Positions 8,988 through 18,582 are shown, counted from the first letter of the stretch. The stretch is DNA of 64,000 nucleotides from Solitalea canadensis DSM 3403 (GCF_000242635.2 NC_017770.1:1364001-1428000), one strand, 5' to 3'. A program made the numbers and translations. The notes: generated by a model from the letters alone, not told the origin.

Positions 8988-10802
8988 TTAAATTTCTTCA
9001 GTAACTGAATCGTCTTCGATAATTAATTGATAAGCATCTCTATAGTATTTAACCAGGTATTTCCAGTCGAAATTTTCCGATGAACTTTCTACCATATTTC
9101 GTTGTGAGATGCGTTCTCGTCGGGTTAGCTGTACAAAACTAAAAAGCATATTAGCTAATGATTCGGCGGCTTTGGTGTAATCGTTATGCCGACGGCGAAC
9201 AATATAGATACCATGTGATTCCTCGCTAGGCAAATTGCTCAATACATAATCGCCAAAGCCGGAAAGATCACTTGTAACAGTAGGAATGCCACTGGCTATA
9301 CATTCTAGCGGTGTGTATCCCCAGGGTTCATAGTAGCTTGGAAATACACCTAAATGGCAACCTCTGATAAATTGATGATATTCCAGGCCAAATAAAGGAT
9401 TGGTAGGAGAGATAAAGTCTGGGTGATAAACGATTTTAACCCTATCATTTTTTTCGTTCACCATGTTTACACGTCGCAGATGATTTACAATCTGATCATT
9501 ATGATTATCTACCAAATCATGCGTAACAATATAGGGTAGTTCGTCATTTTTCCAGCTCAACAATGTTCTACGTAAACGTAATTTCCAGTAATCATCAACA
9601 AAATCATTAAGAGCCGGCATTTTTTGATCAGGATTATAGGCAGAAGCAAGAAAAAGCTTATCGCCAACCTGTTTTCTTATCGCTGTACAGGTATCCCTAA
9701 CTTCTTCCATCAGCGCACGTGAATGCAACACTTTTGAGTTGATGGAATGATACTCTTGTTTGGTAATTATGAATAAAACAACCGTAACATCAATACCTGA
9801 TTTCTTCATTTTTTTATTCAGCCGGTCAATCGCATCTATCGTTAGGTCAAATCCTTTGTTCACATATTCAAATCTTCCGGAAGTAAAAAAGTAAAGCGTA
9901 TTTTCAAGATCAAAAGAATAGTTATGAAAGAAATGTCCCATTACAAACTGATTGATCTTTTGCTTATACTCCACATGTAAATTTTGAAACTCATGCAAGG
10001 CCACAAAACGTTCGATGTTAATTCCATTTGGAGTAATTACATCGGGTTTTCTTCCAATCAGTATTTCACATTCAGAGCCGGTAATTTCACTTACCGTAGT
10101 AAATACATCTGCATTTTGAGCCGCACTTCGTTCAATTAGTACTTTTGATAGGCAATTGAATCTGCGAGCTTCCTTTTCCCAGTTTACACCCGGTAAAATA
10201 TCATAGAATCGTGGTGTTGTAGTAGCAAGATACCTTCCTAATTGGGTGGCGTGAGTGGTAAATACCGTTTTTATCGGTAATGCATTTTTTTTGATATGCG
10301 CTATCGGTGTGCCTACCATCCATTCATGAAAATGTGCATGAATTTTTTTGGTTGTAGTGCCAGGTTGGGCGAGTTGTTCCAGTAATTGTTTTACAGTTTC
10401 TCCAAACGCAATGGTTTGGTCAACTAATTCATCAAAACTGGAAGTATCGATTTTGTGATTTTCCCAAAGGAAATATTTGACCTCATGTAATCGGCTGTAG
10501 ATAGGAGCAAAATTGATCAGGATAACTTTAGGTTTGCCGGATACCAGCCAATAGCCATAATGAACCTCAAAACCAAGTTTTTGCATTTTTAGTACGGCAC
10601 GTCCAAAAGCATCATTGTATTTGTCGGTAGGTTCAAACTCTGCAGGCATTTTTCCTGGGAACATAGGCCCGATCAGGCAATAATTATCGCCCCATATATC
10701 AACCATTGCAGGAGCCTTAGAACGAATAACCGTATAAATGCCCCCAACCTGGTTACATACTTCCCAAGCGATTTCGACTAAAAGTTTCTTCTCTAGCTGC
10801 AT
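8988..10802 (-). CDS. Glycogen synthase, eukaryotic-type GT3 family
   Basis: Retaining glucosyltransferase extending alpha-1,4-glucan from a nucleotide sugar. The N-terminus (LLVEIAWEVCNQVGGIYTV) matches the GT3 (yeast/animal GYS) signature rather than bacterial GlgA (GT5). The E-x7-E catalytic motif is present in YEPWGYTPLE, followed by CIASGIPTVTSDLSGFG. Length of 604 residues is slightly short of eukaryotic enzymes, which carry regulatory tails. It is a single gene with no other glycogen genes nearby and shares a 232-bp divergent promoter region with the cystathionine beta-synthase gene. UDP-glucose as donor is family knowledge, not seen here. Confidence 0.88.
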   Translation of the reverse strand: MQLEKKLLVEIAWEVCNQVGGIYTVIRSKAPAMVDIWGDNYCLIGPMFPGKMPAEFEPTDKYNDAFGRAVLKMQKLGFEVHYGYWLVSGKPKVILINFAPIYSRLHEVKYFLWENHKIDTSSFDELVDQTIAFGETVKQLLEQLAQPGTTTKKIHAHFHEWMVGTPIAHIKKNALPIKTVFTTHATQLGRYLATTTPRFYDILPGVNWEKEARRFNCLSKVLIERSAAQNADVFTTVSEITGSECEILIGRKPDVITPNGINIERFVALHEFQNLHVEYKQKINQFVMGHFFHNYSFDLENTLYFFTSGRFEYVNKGFDLTIDAIDRLNKKMKKSGIDVTVVLFIITKQEYHSINSKVLHSRALMEEVRDTCTAIRKQVGDKLFLASAYNPDQKMPALNDFVDDYWKLRLRRTLLSWKNDELPYIVTHDLVDNHNDQIVNHLRRVNMVNEKNDRVKIVYHPDFISPTNPLFGLEYHQFIRGCHLGVFPSYYEPWGYTPLECIASGIPTVTSDLSGFGDYVLSNLPSEESHGIYIVRRRHNDYTKAAESLANMLFSFVQLTRRERISQRNMVESSSENFDWKYLVKYYRDAYQLIIEDDSVTEEI

Positions 10803-10919
10803 TATAAATAGGCTGTGTTTTAATGTTCGTAACTAATCGTGTTTATGTGCTGCTTTTATGCAGTGTGCTTCTTAAATGCAGATGATTATGTTTTTTGAAA
10901 TTTATCATTTAATAATGCT

Positions 10920-10934
10920 ATATCAAAATGATAT
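10920..10934. promoter_or_regulatory. Perfect 15-nt palindrome in a divergent promoter region
   Basis: ATATCA-AAA-TGATAT lies 118 bases upstream of the glycogen synthase start and 101 bases upstream of the cystathionine beta-synthase start. It could be an operator for a dimeric regulator, but AT-rich DNA yields such palindromes by chance. Confidence 0.25.
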
Positions 10935-11034
10935 TTCACTTTCGTATGCTTTATTATACCTTTTTCCGCACCATAAATCTGTGAACTTTTAAGTATTTTC
11001 GTGGTTTAAGAATACAAAAACATCCAAAGAGAGA

Positions 11035-12390
11035 ATGAAGTATTACAATAATATATTAGAAACTATTGGGAATACGCCAATGGTTAAACTCAATAAATTG
11101 GTTGAAGATATTCCGGCTACTATTTTGGCCAAAGTGGAAACATTTAACCCGGGTAATTCGATTAAAGACCGTATGGCTTTAAAGATGATTGAAGATGCAG
11201 AGAAGGAAGGGAAACTAAAGCCTGGTTATACCATTATTGAAGGCACTTCCGGTAATACCGGTATGGGATTGGCTATTGCAGCCATCATTAAAGGATATAA
11301 ATGTATTTTCACTACAACTGATAAGCAATCAAAAGAAAAGGTGGATGCATTGAAAGCTTTTGGTGCAGAAGTTATTGTTTGTCCGACTAACGTTGATCCG
11401 GAAGATCCTCGCTCTTATTATTCAGTTTCATCGCGTCTAGTGAAAGAAACACCAAATTCATGGAAGGCTAATCAATATGATAATCTTTCCAATTCTCAAG
11501 CGCATTATGAGCAAACCGGTCCTGAAATTTGGGAGCAAACGGAAGGAAAGATTACTCACCTGGTTGTTGGAGTTGGAACAGGCGGTACAATATGTGGTAC
11601 TGGCCGATATTTAAAAGAAAAGAATCCGAATATTAAAGTTTGGGGAATTGATACGTATGGTTCGGTTTTCAAAAAGTATAAGGAAACTGGTGTATTTGAT
11701 AAAAATGAGATTTACCCTTATATAACTGAAGGTATAGGTGAAGATTTCTTGCCTGAGAACGTGGATATGGAGGTAATTGATCTGTTTGAAAAAGTAACGG
11801 ATAAAGATGCCGCAATCTACACTAGAGAAATTGTAAAAAAAGAAGGGATTTTTGTTGGGAATTCTGCAGGTGCAGCTATAGCTGGTATAAAGCAATTAAA
11901 AGACAAACTAACTAAAGACGATGTTGTGGTAGTAATTTTCCATGATCACGGTACTCGGTATTTGGGCAAAATGTTCAATGATGACTGGATGCGTGAGCGT
12001 GGATTCTTGCAAGAAGAGTTTATAACCGCAAAAGATTTAGTTAAGGATCATCCGGCTGCTTTGGTAACAATTGGTTCTGGTGAGCCCGTTTCTAATGCTA
12101 TTGAGAAAATGAAAAAATATGGTATTTCTCAAATCCCGGTTAAACGTGATGGTGAGTTTGCTGGTGTTTTAGATGAAAGTCATTTATTCCGTTTAATGGT
12201 AGGAGATAATCTAACTGCTAATAAATTAATTGAGGATGTAATGTTACCGGCTTTACCGGAAGTTAGCGGAGATGACTCTATTAAAAAGGTAACTAAACAC
12301 ATTAGTCACGGACACAGAGCTGTTTTGGTTAAGCTGGATGATGGGTCTTATCATATCATTACTCAGCAGGATATTATCACTCATATATAG
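11035..12390 (+). CDS. Cystathionine beta-synthase (PLP domain plus CBS pair)
   Basis: PLP-dependent beta-replacement enzyme, expected to condense serine (or acetylserine) with homocysteine. The fold type II domain (1-320) has the PLP lysine at Lys44 in NSIKDR, the substrate loop EGTSGNTG and the phosphate-binding GTGGT. Two CBS domains (about 330-451) form a Bateman module. The catalytic domain is closer in feel to cystathionine beta-synthase than to CysK because of the YDNLSN...HY segment and C-terminal CBS pair. There is no N-terminal heme extension. O-acetylserine sulfhydrylase activity is an alternative. It is a single gene with its own terminator. Confidence 0.85.
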   Translation: MKYYNNILETIGNTPMVKLNKLVEDIPATILAKVETFNPGNSIKDRMALKMIEDAEKEGKLKPGYTIIEGTSGNTGMGLAIAAIIKGYKCIFTTTDKQSKEKVDALKAFGAEVIVCPTNVDPEDPRSYYSVSSRLVKETPNSWKANQYDNLSNSQAHYEQTGPEIWEQTEGKITHLVVGVGTGGTICGTGRYLKEKNPNIKVWGIDTYGSVFKKYKETGVFDKNEIYPYITEGIGEDFLPENVDMEVIDLFEKVTDKDAAIYTREIVKKEGIFVGNSAGAAIAGIKQLKDKLTKDDVVVVIFHDHGTRYLGKMFNDDWMRERGFLQEEFITAKDLVKDHPAALVTIGSGEPVSNAIEKMKKYGISQIPVKRDGEFAGVLDESHLFRLMVGDNLTANKLIEDVMLPALPEVSGDDSIKKVTKHISHGHRAVLVKLDDGSYHIITQQDIITHI

Positions 12391-12410
12391 TAAACTGATA
12401 GATGAAAACA

Positions 12411-12443
12411 AAAAATCCCGGGCTAATTAGTCCGGGATTTTTT
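12411..12443 (+). terminator. Intrinsic terminator after the cystathionine beta-synthase gene
   Basis: AAAAATCCCGG pairs perfectly with CCGGGATTTTT, closing on a TAATTA-centred loop and ending in six T residues. Confidence 0.92.
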
Positions 12444-12444
12444 G

Positions 12445-12545
12445 TTTCACCGGAGGGGAATAGGCTTAGTAGCATATTGGGTCGAAAACATAAGCCTCGG
12501 ATGGCGCGAAACAAGTTTTCAGTTTAGTTTCACTCCATCCGGAGT
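12445..12545. other. Possible structured intergenic element
   Basis: This part of the gap has unusual self-complementarity. GTTTCAC plus a CCGGAG occurs at both ends (12445-12455 and 12527-12544), AGGCTTA (12462-12468) pairs with TAAGCCT (12491-12497), CTCGGATGG (12496-12504) pairs with CCATCCGGAG with one bulge, and ACTCC-ATCC-GGAGT is a local hairpin. It could be a small structured RNA or a decayed repeat element. The ORF that crosses it looks non-coding. Confidence 0.3.
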
Positions 12546-12811
12546 TAAATTTTCAAATCTTTTTATTTCTATTAAGGTTAAACTTCTCCGAAGTTTCTCC
12601 TTAAAAATGAAATTATCTCCTTTTGTCAACAACTTTTTTGTGTTCTGTTTAGCGTGTTTGTTGCCTTTTTCAATATAAATTAATTGATAATAAGGTTGTT
12701 GGTTTCTTATTGCCAGCAAAAAGTGTTATTTCTTGTAACGATTTGTAATTACTGATACTTACTCAGTAATAAAAAGAGAAAAAATAAAACTTCACCTTAT
12801 AATCGAGAAAT

Positions 12812-13360
12812 ATGAAAACTAACGAATTAAGTAATAATGCCATTGTTAACATTGATACTACTTATCCATCGGATTCATTGAGAAAATTAAAGACATTAAT
12901 CGGTACTGAGATATTAATTCAAGTCTTAAGAACCATTGCAATAGGTATATTTCATTTATAATTGGTATTGACTCTCGTTTGTATATGCACTATTATGCAA
13001 TCTACGTCCCTTTCTTTATCATTTGTGTTTTTTTTATCAAGTATGAATTCTTTTCTGAAAGACATACCACCACTGTTACTGCAAGAGAACGGACTGAATA
13101 TTAATGAGGTAGTTAAGAGATATTCTCGGTTATGCACTAACTTTTCAAACTTTATTATTCCTTTCCTGGCAATTGCAGTCTTTTTCATTAGAGTTAACGC
13201 TATCTACAATGGTAATCTGGAAGACTCATTTGCATCTTTATCACGTGAGCAATGGGTTTTATGGGGAGGATTGATGGTATTTATTAGCGGGGTAATGGCT
13301 GTGGGAACCTATTATTGGCTACAAGGCACCTACAATAAAATAATGAGCTGGGATTGGTAG
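12812..13360 (+). pseudogene. Broken gene for a small membrane protein
   Basis: A 49-codon ORF (MKTNELSNNAIVNI...) stops at TAA 12959-12961, and the same frame continues for 132 codons with two hydrophobic segments (NFSNFIIPFLAIAVFF and GGLMVFISGVMAVGTYYWL) to 13360. Either a nonsense codon interrupts one gene of about 180 residues, or two compensating frameshifts occurred: the neighbouring frame from 12961 reads IGIDSRLYMHYYAIYVPFF, which looks more protein-like than the original frame across 12961-13060. No ATG follows the stop before 12995. I do not recognise the family; it is a short soluble N-terminus followed by two or three membrane helices. Confidence 0.5.
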
Positions 13361-13372
13361 TAGTAGTAGTAA
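13358..13372 (+). repeat. Tandem stop codons (TAG)4-TAA
   Basis: The stop codon of the preceding ORF begins a run of TAG TAG TAG TAG TAA, giving five consecutive in-frame stops. It is a short trinucleotide repeat, probably grown by slippage. Confidence 0.7.
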
Positions 13373-13402
13373 CAAGAATAGTTCAACCCCAGACTCATAG
13401 TA

Positions 13403-13439
13403 ACCAAAAAAGTCCTGAAGAGCCACACTCCAGGACTTT
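13403..13439 (-). terminator. Intrinsic terminator of the pta-ackA operon
   Basis: On the minus strand, AAAGTCCTG and its complement CAGGACTTT form a nine-bp stem followed by a T-run, six bases downstream of the ackA stop codon. Confidence 0.85.
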
Positions 13440-13444
13440 CTCAG

Positions 13445-14641
13445 TTAATGAAGTAATTTATGACATTGCTGGGCAATTTCCAGCTCTTCGTTTGTTGGAA
13501 TAACTAAAACTTTAACTTTCGAATCAACGGCATTTATCTCGCGAATTCCTTTTTCACGTTTTAAGTTCTTTTCTTCATCCAGCTGTATACCTAAGTATTC
13601 CAGATTGCTGATAGAAAGTTTACGGGTTAGGGCATCATTTTCTCCCACACCGGCTGTAAACACGATAGCATCAAGTCCGTTTAAAACTGCAGTAAAAGTG
13701 CCAATATATTTACGAATGCGATAAGTATACATATCATACGCCAGTTGAGCATCTTTACTGCCTTTTTGTAGTTCAGCCGTAATGTCACGCATATCACTGT
13801 GTCCGGTTAAACCCACCATGCCGCTTTTCTTATTTAAAATGGTATTCACTTGGTCGAGGTCATATCCCAATTGATTTACAAGATGAAAGATCACCGATTG
13901 ATCAATGTCTCCACAACGAGTACCCATAATTAATCCATTCATAGGGCCAAGTCCCATGCTATTGTCAACACATTTTCCTGAATCAACAGCCGCCATACTA
14001 CAACCATTACCAAGGTGAATGGTGATAACCTTCGCATCTTTTTTATTCAGGTACGTTGCTGCTTGTTCAGAAACATATTTATGACTGGTACCATGAAATC
14101 CATAAGCCCTTATTCCGTGTGTATAATAGAATTCATTAGGAATTGCATATCGGAAAGCTACTTCAGGCATTGTTTGATGAAATGCAGTATCAAATACAGC
14201 AACTTGTTTAGCTTTTTTAAAGATTTTCTCAGCTACATCAATCCCTAAATAGTTGGCGGGATTATGAAGAGGAGCAAGAGGGAATAACTTTTTGATTTGT
14301 TCTTTAACTGCAGGAGAGATAATGGTCGTTACCGCAAACTGCTCTCCTCCATGAACTACACGGTGTCCCACCACTTCAATTTCATCCGTGTCATGAATAA
14401 CACCGATTTTAGGATCAGTTAACAAAGCATTTACTTCTTGTAAGCCAATTGCATGATCTAAAATATCTAGGTTCTTAATGGTAACCTCATCGGTGCCATC
14501 TGTAAATACTTTATGTGTTATGATTGAGTCAGATAAGCCGATACGTTCCACCAATCCACTGCAGATTGTTTTTGCTGCAGGCATTTCAAATAATTGATAT
14601 TTAATGGAACTGCTTCCTGAGTTTATTACGAATATTTTCAT
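13445..14641 (-). CDS. ackA: Acetate kinase
   Basis: Interconverts acetyl phosphate plus ADP with acetate plus ATP in the cytoplasm. The N-terminal signature FVINSGSSSIKYQLF, the GHRVVHGGEQF segment, the ATP-binding TIHLGNGCSMAA and the GLTGHSDMRD and FTAGVGEND motifs are all present. At 398 residues it is full length. It lies downstream of pta on the minus strand, so the two make the classical overflow/acetate-use pathway. The 134-bp spacer between them holds a word-repeat hairpin that might alter the pta:ackA expression ratio. Confidence 0.96.
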   Translation of the reverse strand: MKIFVINSGSSSIKYQLFEMPAAKTICSGLVERIGLSDSIITHKVFTDGTDEVTIKNLDILDHAIGLQEVNALLTDPKIGVIHDTDEIEVVGHRVVHGGEQFAVTTIISPAVKEQIKKLFPLAPLHNPANYLGIDVAEKIFKKAKQVAVFDTAFHQTMPEVAFRYAIPNEFYYTHGIRAYGFHGTSHKYVSEQAATYLNKKDAKVITIHLGNGCSMAAVDSGKCVDNSMGLGPMNGLIMGTRCGDIDQSVIFHLVNQLGYDLDQVNTILNKKSGMVGLTGHSDMRDITAELQKGSKDAQLAYDMYTYRIRKYIGTFTAVLNGLDAIVFTAGVGENDALTRKLSISNLEYLGIQLDEEKNLKREKGIREINAVDSKVKVLVIPTNEELEIAQQCHKLLH

Positions 14642-14670
14642 TCTATTGTTTTACGTCTAACTTTTTGGTT

Positions 14671-14775
14671 CTTAGCTATTAGCCGTTAGCTATTGGCCTT
14701 TGTTTTAGTTTTCAGTGAATAGCATTTAAGCCTCTAGCTTCTAAAAGCTAATTGCTAAAGGCTAATAGCTATTGA
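14671..14775. repeat. Inverted TTAGC-word repeat between pta and ackA
   Basis: A left arm rich in TTAGC words (14671-14702: TAGCTATTAGCC then GTTAGC, ATTGGC) is matched in inverted orientation by 14743-14775, giving an imperfect hairpin of about 28 bp around a 40-base loop that contains further partial words. The same words fill the spacer at 51088-51226. The element ends at the pta stop codon. Confidence 0.75.
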
Positions 14776-16869
14776 CTATTCTTGTGCCTGAATTGCAGTG
14801 ATTACAACGGTGTTAAATATATCATCAACAGTACATCCACGACTTAAGTCATTTACGGGTTTATTTAAACCTTGTAACATAGGACCTATTGCCAATGCGC
14901 CAGTTTCTCGTTGTACCGCTTTATAAGTGTTATTTCCTGTATTCAGATCAGGGAAAATTAACACACTAGCTTGTCCAGCCACATCAGAGTTAGGCATCTT
15001 TTGTTTTCCAACAGTTGGATCAACAGCTGCATCATATTGAATCGGACCTTCAATTTTGAGATCAGGTCGTTTTTCTTTAACAATCTCGGTTGCTTTACGA
15101 ACCTTTTCAACCTCTTCTCCTTGTCCCGATGTTCCTGAAGAGTACGAAAGCATGGCGATTTTAGGTTCAATGCCAAACATTAAACTACTTTCCGCAGAAG
15201 AAATAGCAATTTCCGATAGTTGTTCAGCCGTAGGGTTTGGATTTACGGCGCAATCGCCAAAAACAGAAACGCGATCTGGTAAACACATGAAGAAAACAGA
15301 AGAAACAACTGAAACTCCGGGTTTCGTTTTTACGAATTGTAAAGCCGGACGAATAGTATGCTGAGTGGTGTGAACGGCACCTGAAACCATACCGTCTGCC
15401 AAGCCTTTATACACCATCATCGTTCCGAAATAAGAAACATCACTCATCATATCCCGGGCCATATCCATGTTTACGCCTTTTTCTTTGCGCAGGTCGAAGA
15501 ACGTTTCGACGAAATCCTGAAAATGTTCAGATTCTGTAGGCTTAACGATATTGAACTTATTAATATCTACACTAAGCGCTAAACGCTTAACAGCTGCCTG
15601 AATGTCATCTTTATTTCCAATAACAGTAAGGTCCACAATATCCTGATTAACCAAACGGGCTGCAGCAGTCAAAATACGATCATCATTACCTTCTGGCAAT
15701 ACAATATGTTTACGAGCTTTCTTAGCACGTTTAACCAGTTGATATTGGAACATCCGAGGGGTAATGCCTTCAGGTTCAAATGTGATGATACGCTGATCAA
15801 GTTCTTTTGTATCTACATAACGCTCAAAAGTATTGATTGCCAATTCAATTTTTGTGGTATTATCCGGGTATATTCTTGATCGAACAGAACCGATAAGATT
15901 GGTCGTTTCAAAAGTTCCTTTTTCTGTAGCAATGATTGGAACTTTTGAATCCAGGCCTTCAATCAGATCTAATACAGGTTCATCGGGTAATAAGTCTCCG
16001 GTAAGCACCAATCCGGCAACTGGCGGATAATTTTTAGAAATATTGGCCTGCAGTGCACTGATAATAATATCGGCACGATCACCAGGGGTAACCACCATAG
16101 TATTTTCCCTTAAACGTGTAAGGAAATTACGAAGCATCATAGCACCTACAATCGCATTATCAACCTGGTTAGTCAGTTTATTTTCACCGAATAATAATTT
16201 ACCCTTCAATGTTTCGAAAATCTCCTGCATGGTAGGATTACTCAACTCTTTTATACCCGGAATAACTGATTTTATAGTTCTTGCAGGTAAATTTTCTTTG
16301 AGTAGGGTGGTGAGTTCAAAAGCTTGGGTAGAGTCAATTTTGTTAGCTATAACCCCTAAAACCTGAACCTCCTTGTCGTTAAAACTATTGTGAGCGGTTC
16401 GCATAGCACCCGAAACCTCGTGGATTGTTTTTTCTTCACCCGAAAGAACAATAATAACAGGTACACCTAGATTTTTAGCTATTGATACGTTTAAATCGAA
16501 TTCAAAAGCTGTTCCTTCCCCAATGAAGTCAGAACCTTCTATCAATACAAAATCATAACTCTCTTCCAGTATCTTATACTTACGGATAATAGCATCAATA
16601 ATATCCGCCTCCTTATTCATGTTAATAAGGTGAAAAACCTCACTCCGGGTAAATGCATAAGAAGCAGTATAGTCCTGTTCAAGTTCAAAATAGCGTATTA
16701 TCGTCTGGATCGTACTGTCTTTCTTTAGTTTAACAGGATCGTCATCAACAATTGGCTTAAAATAGGCGATCCTTTTGGCTTTGCTCGAGAGCATGTTCAT
16801 CAGGCCCAATGCAACTACTGATTTCCCACTATAAGGTTCAGAAGTAGCAATGTAAATAGCATTTGTCAT
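14776..16869 (-). CDS. pta: Phosphate acetyltransferase, long form
   Basis: Converts acetyl-CoA and phosphate to acetyl phosphate. The 697-residue protein has the long-form architecture: an N-terminal dethiobiotin-synthetase-like P-loop domain (SEPYSGKSVVALGLM, residues 10-24), a central DRTGG domain (about 215-330) and the C-terminal PTA/PTB catalytic domain (from about 375; motifs LPEGNDDRI, GMVSGAVHTTQHTIRPALQ, SYSSGTSGQGEEVEKV). It is the first gene of pta-ackA. The N-terminal domain is thought to be regulatory in long Pta enzymes. Confidence 0.95.
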   Translation of the reverse strand: MTNAIYIATSEPYSGKSVVALGLMNMLSSKAKRIAYFKPIVDDDPVKLKKDSTIQTIIRYFELEQDYTASYAFTRSEVFHLINMNKEADIIDAIIRKYKILEESYDFVLIEGSDFIGEGTAFEFDLNVSIAKNLGVPVIIVLSGEEKTIHEVSGAMRTAHNSFNDKEVQVLGVIANKIDSTQAFELTTLLKENLPARTIKSVIPGIKELSNPTMQEIFETLKGKLLFGENKLTNQVDNAIVGAMMLRNFLTRLRENTMVVTPGDRADIIISALQANISKNYPPVAGLVLTGDLLPDEPVLDLIEGLDSKVPIIATEKGTFETTNLIGSVRSRIYPDNTTKIELAINTFERYVDTKELDQRIITFEPEGITPRMFQYQLVKRAKKARKHIVLPEGNDDRILTAAARLVNQDIVDLTVIGNKDDIQAAVKRLALSVDINKFNIVKPTESEHFQDFVETFFDLRKEKGVNMDMARDMMSDVSYFGTMMVYKGLADGMVSGAVHTTQHTIRPALQFVKTKPGVSVVSSVFFMCLPDRVSVFGDCAVNPNPTAEQLSEIAISSAESSLMFGIEPKIAMLSYSSGTSGQGEEVEKVRKATEIVKEKRPDLKIEGPIQYDAAVDPTVGKQKMPNSDVAGQASVLIFPDLNTGNNTYKAVQRETGALAIGPMLQGLNKPVNDLSRGCTVDDIFNTVVITAIQAQE

Positions 16870-16975
16870 AAAAGTATTTAAAGGTTTTTGAGAGTTTTAA
16901 GGCTCTTTTTTTACTGGAAATTGAAGATAGGCAAAAAAATACTGTCGACAAATGACTGGTATCAGGTTTTATTAG

Positions 16976-17010
16976 AAACAAAAAACTCCCCGGTGTTTTC
17001 CGGGGAGTTT
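16976..17010 (-). terminator. Intrinsic terminator of the C1B peptidase gene
   Basis: AAACTCCCCGG and CCGGGGAGTTT form a perfect 11-bp stem with a six-base loop. On the minus strand a TTTTTTG tract follows, 33 bases beyond the stop codon of the peptidase. Confidence 0.9.
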
Positions 17011-17042
17011 CGGTCGATTTTTCGTGTAGTTGTAAAAAAATC

Positions 17043-18227
17043 TTACAAACCCAATTTCTTTTTAATGTCTGAAGGTATACCGTCTTTGTGTAATAAAAAG
17101 GCAGTAGTCTTGTATTTTACAAACTCTTTGGTTACGTACAAATATCCTTTATAGTCGTTCGTTTCTCCCCAAGAGTTTTTAACAATGTAGTATTCTTTTC
17201 CGTTTTGATCTTTTGCCAAACCGGTAATTTGCATACCATGATCATCGGTAGTATTATAGTTGTCAAATGCAGCCTGACGAAGTTCCTCTGTGATGATCAT
17301 TTCTTCTCTAGGACCGTTGAACATCGTTCCTTTTTCATCAGCAGTCATCTCTTCAAATTTCTTAGCAGGAACATATGCAACACCATTTTTCCAGCTAAAA
17401 CCTTTTTCACTTACATCAGTAGCCCATGCAACAGTAAACCCTTTTTTAACTGCATTATCAATAATATTGATCATGTCATCCATTTTAACGTTGTAAACCT
17501 GATCCAATGACCAGTTATCAGGTACCATTAACAGCATTTTTTCATAATATGGTTTGTTAATGAAAGATGATAATTCAACATAATCTTTTGGATTAATGCC
17601 AACTCTCTCTTTAGCGAACGATTGCGGAGTATATGTTTTTCCTTCATAAGTGAAAGTTGCTGGAACTTCACCTAAATAAGAATCAATAACAGCAGTATAA
17701 GCTTTTTTCCAGTTTGGAGTTAATTCACCATTCGGGTTTTTAACGACCGCCTGTAAAACAGCTTCGGTAATGGCTGCCATTTCTTTGAACTGATTTTTCT
17801 TAGTGCCATAATTTAAACCGGTATAAACGTCTTGTGGCAGAGCTCCATACTGGGCATACATATTTATAACGTCATGGCATGCACCTCCGTCACCTAGGCT
17901 GATTGCTCCATGCATACGCACGTAATTAACACCTTTTTCAATGTAAGCATTTCTTGCGGTGAAGATCTCTGCTAAATCTACCGGCTTTTTACCCAAACGA
18001 ATCATTTCTGATTCAAGAAATGAGTTAGTAGAATAACTCCAACAAGTGCCTGAACTACCTTGATTTTTAACTGAAGTAGCTTCTGCATTCGTTACAGTAG
18101 TAAAATTGAAGCCTTCTTTACTGCTTGCACTTTGATTGTTCTCTAAACTTTTGATCAGGTTATCCTGGGCATTTACGGCTGTAGCCAGGGCAATGAGAGG
18201 TACAACAAGAAAATATTTAACGTTCAT
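17043..18227 (-). CDS. Secreted C1B family aminopeptidase (bleomycin hydrolase/PepC-like)
   Basis: Papain-like cysteine peptidase. The ATG at 18227 gives a clear signal peptide (MNVKYFLVVPLIALATAVNA|Q); an upstream in-frame start would bury it behind 19 residues. Catalytic Cys62 lies in NQGSSGTCWSYS, the His in DDHGMQITGL and the Asn in KNSWGE, so all three catalytic residues are present. The 394-residue length is slightly short of cytoplasmic PepC (about 445). Export to the periplasm is unusual for classical bleomycin hydrolases but common among Bacteroidota homologues. Single gene with its own terminator. Confidence 0.88.
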   Translation of the reverse strand: MNVKYFLVVPLIALATAVNAQDNLIKSLENNQSASSKEGFNFTTVTNAEATSVKNQGSSGTCWSYSTNSFLESEMIRLGKKPVDLAEIFTARNAYIEKGVNYVRMHGAISLGDGGACHDVINMYAQYGALPQDVYTGLNYGTKKNQFKEMAAITEAVLQAVVKNPNGELTPNWKKAYTAVIDSYLGEVPATFTYEGKTYTPQSFAKERVGINPKDYVELSSFINKPYYEKMLLMVPDNWSLDQVYNVKMDDMINIIDNAVKKGFTVAWATDVSEKGFSWKNGVAYVPAKKFEEMTADEKGTMFNGPREEMIITEELRQAAFDNYNTTDDHGMQITGLAKDQNGKEYYIVKNSWGETNDYKGYLYVTKEFVKYKTTAFLLHKDGIPSDIKKKLGL

Positions 18228-18582
18228 ATACAGTGATTGAGTTTTTTGAAAGCGCCAAATATAAGAATTAAGCAATGGGAGCAAAGGACAATAACTCTTT
18301 GTAACTGATTTATTTCAGTTGGCAACGGAGGTTTAACAAAAAGGAAAATTATTTATTCAGAAAGCTAATAAGACCTACTATGTTTATTCTTTTCGTGCAG
18401 GATCTTTGATTATTCTGTAGACAAATAACGTAACAATAAAAATTTCGGAAGCAAGCAAAGCAATATAAAGCATGGCGCGTAAAATTTAGAGAATGCGAAA
18501 CTAATACTTTTGCTTGTTTTTAAAATAGTTGTTGATAAGTTGTTGATAGGTTGTTGTTTAGGAGATTTATTTGGTGCAAAGT
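18228..18582. other. Intergenic gap without recognised features
   Basis: About 355 bases between the peptidase start and the end of the FMN reductase pseudogene. It is AT-rich, and I see no convincing ORF, terminator or repeat. It presumably holds the promoter of the peptidase. Confidence 0.4.

Noticed and set aside
12442-12719. ORFs on both strands after the CBS terminator
   Set aside because: They overlap each other and a strong terminator and have no protein-like features.
12959-12961. Stop-codon read-through or programmed recoding at the TAA
   Set aside because: TAA is not a usual recoding stop and no recoding structure is evident; decay is simpler.
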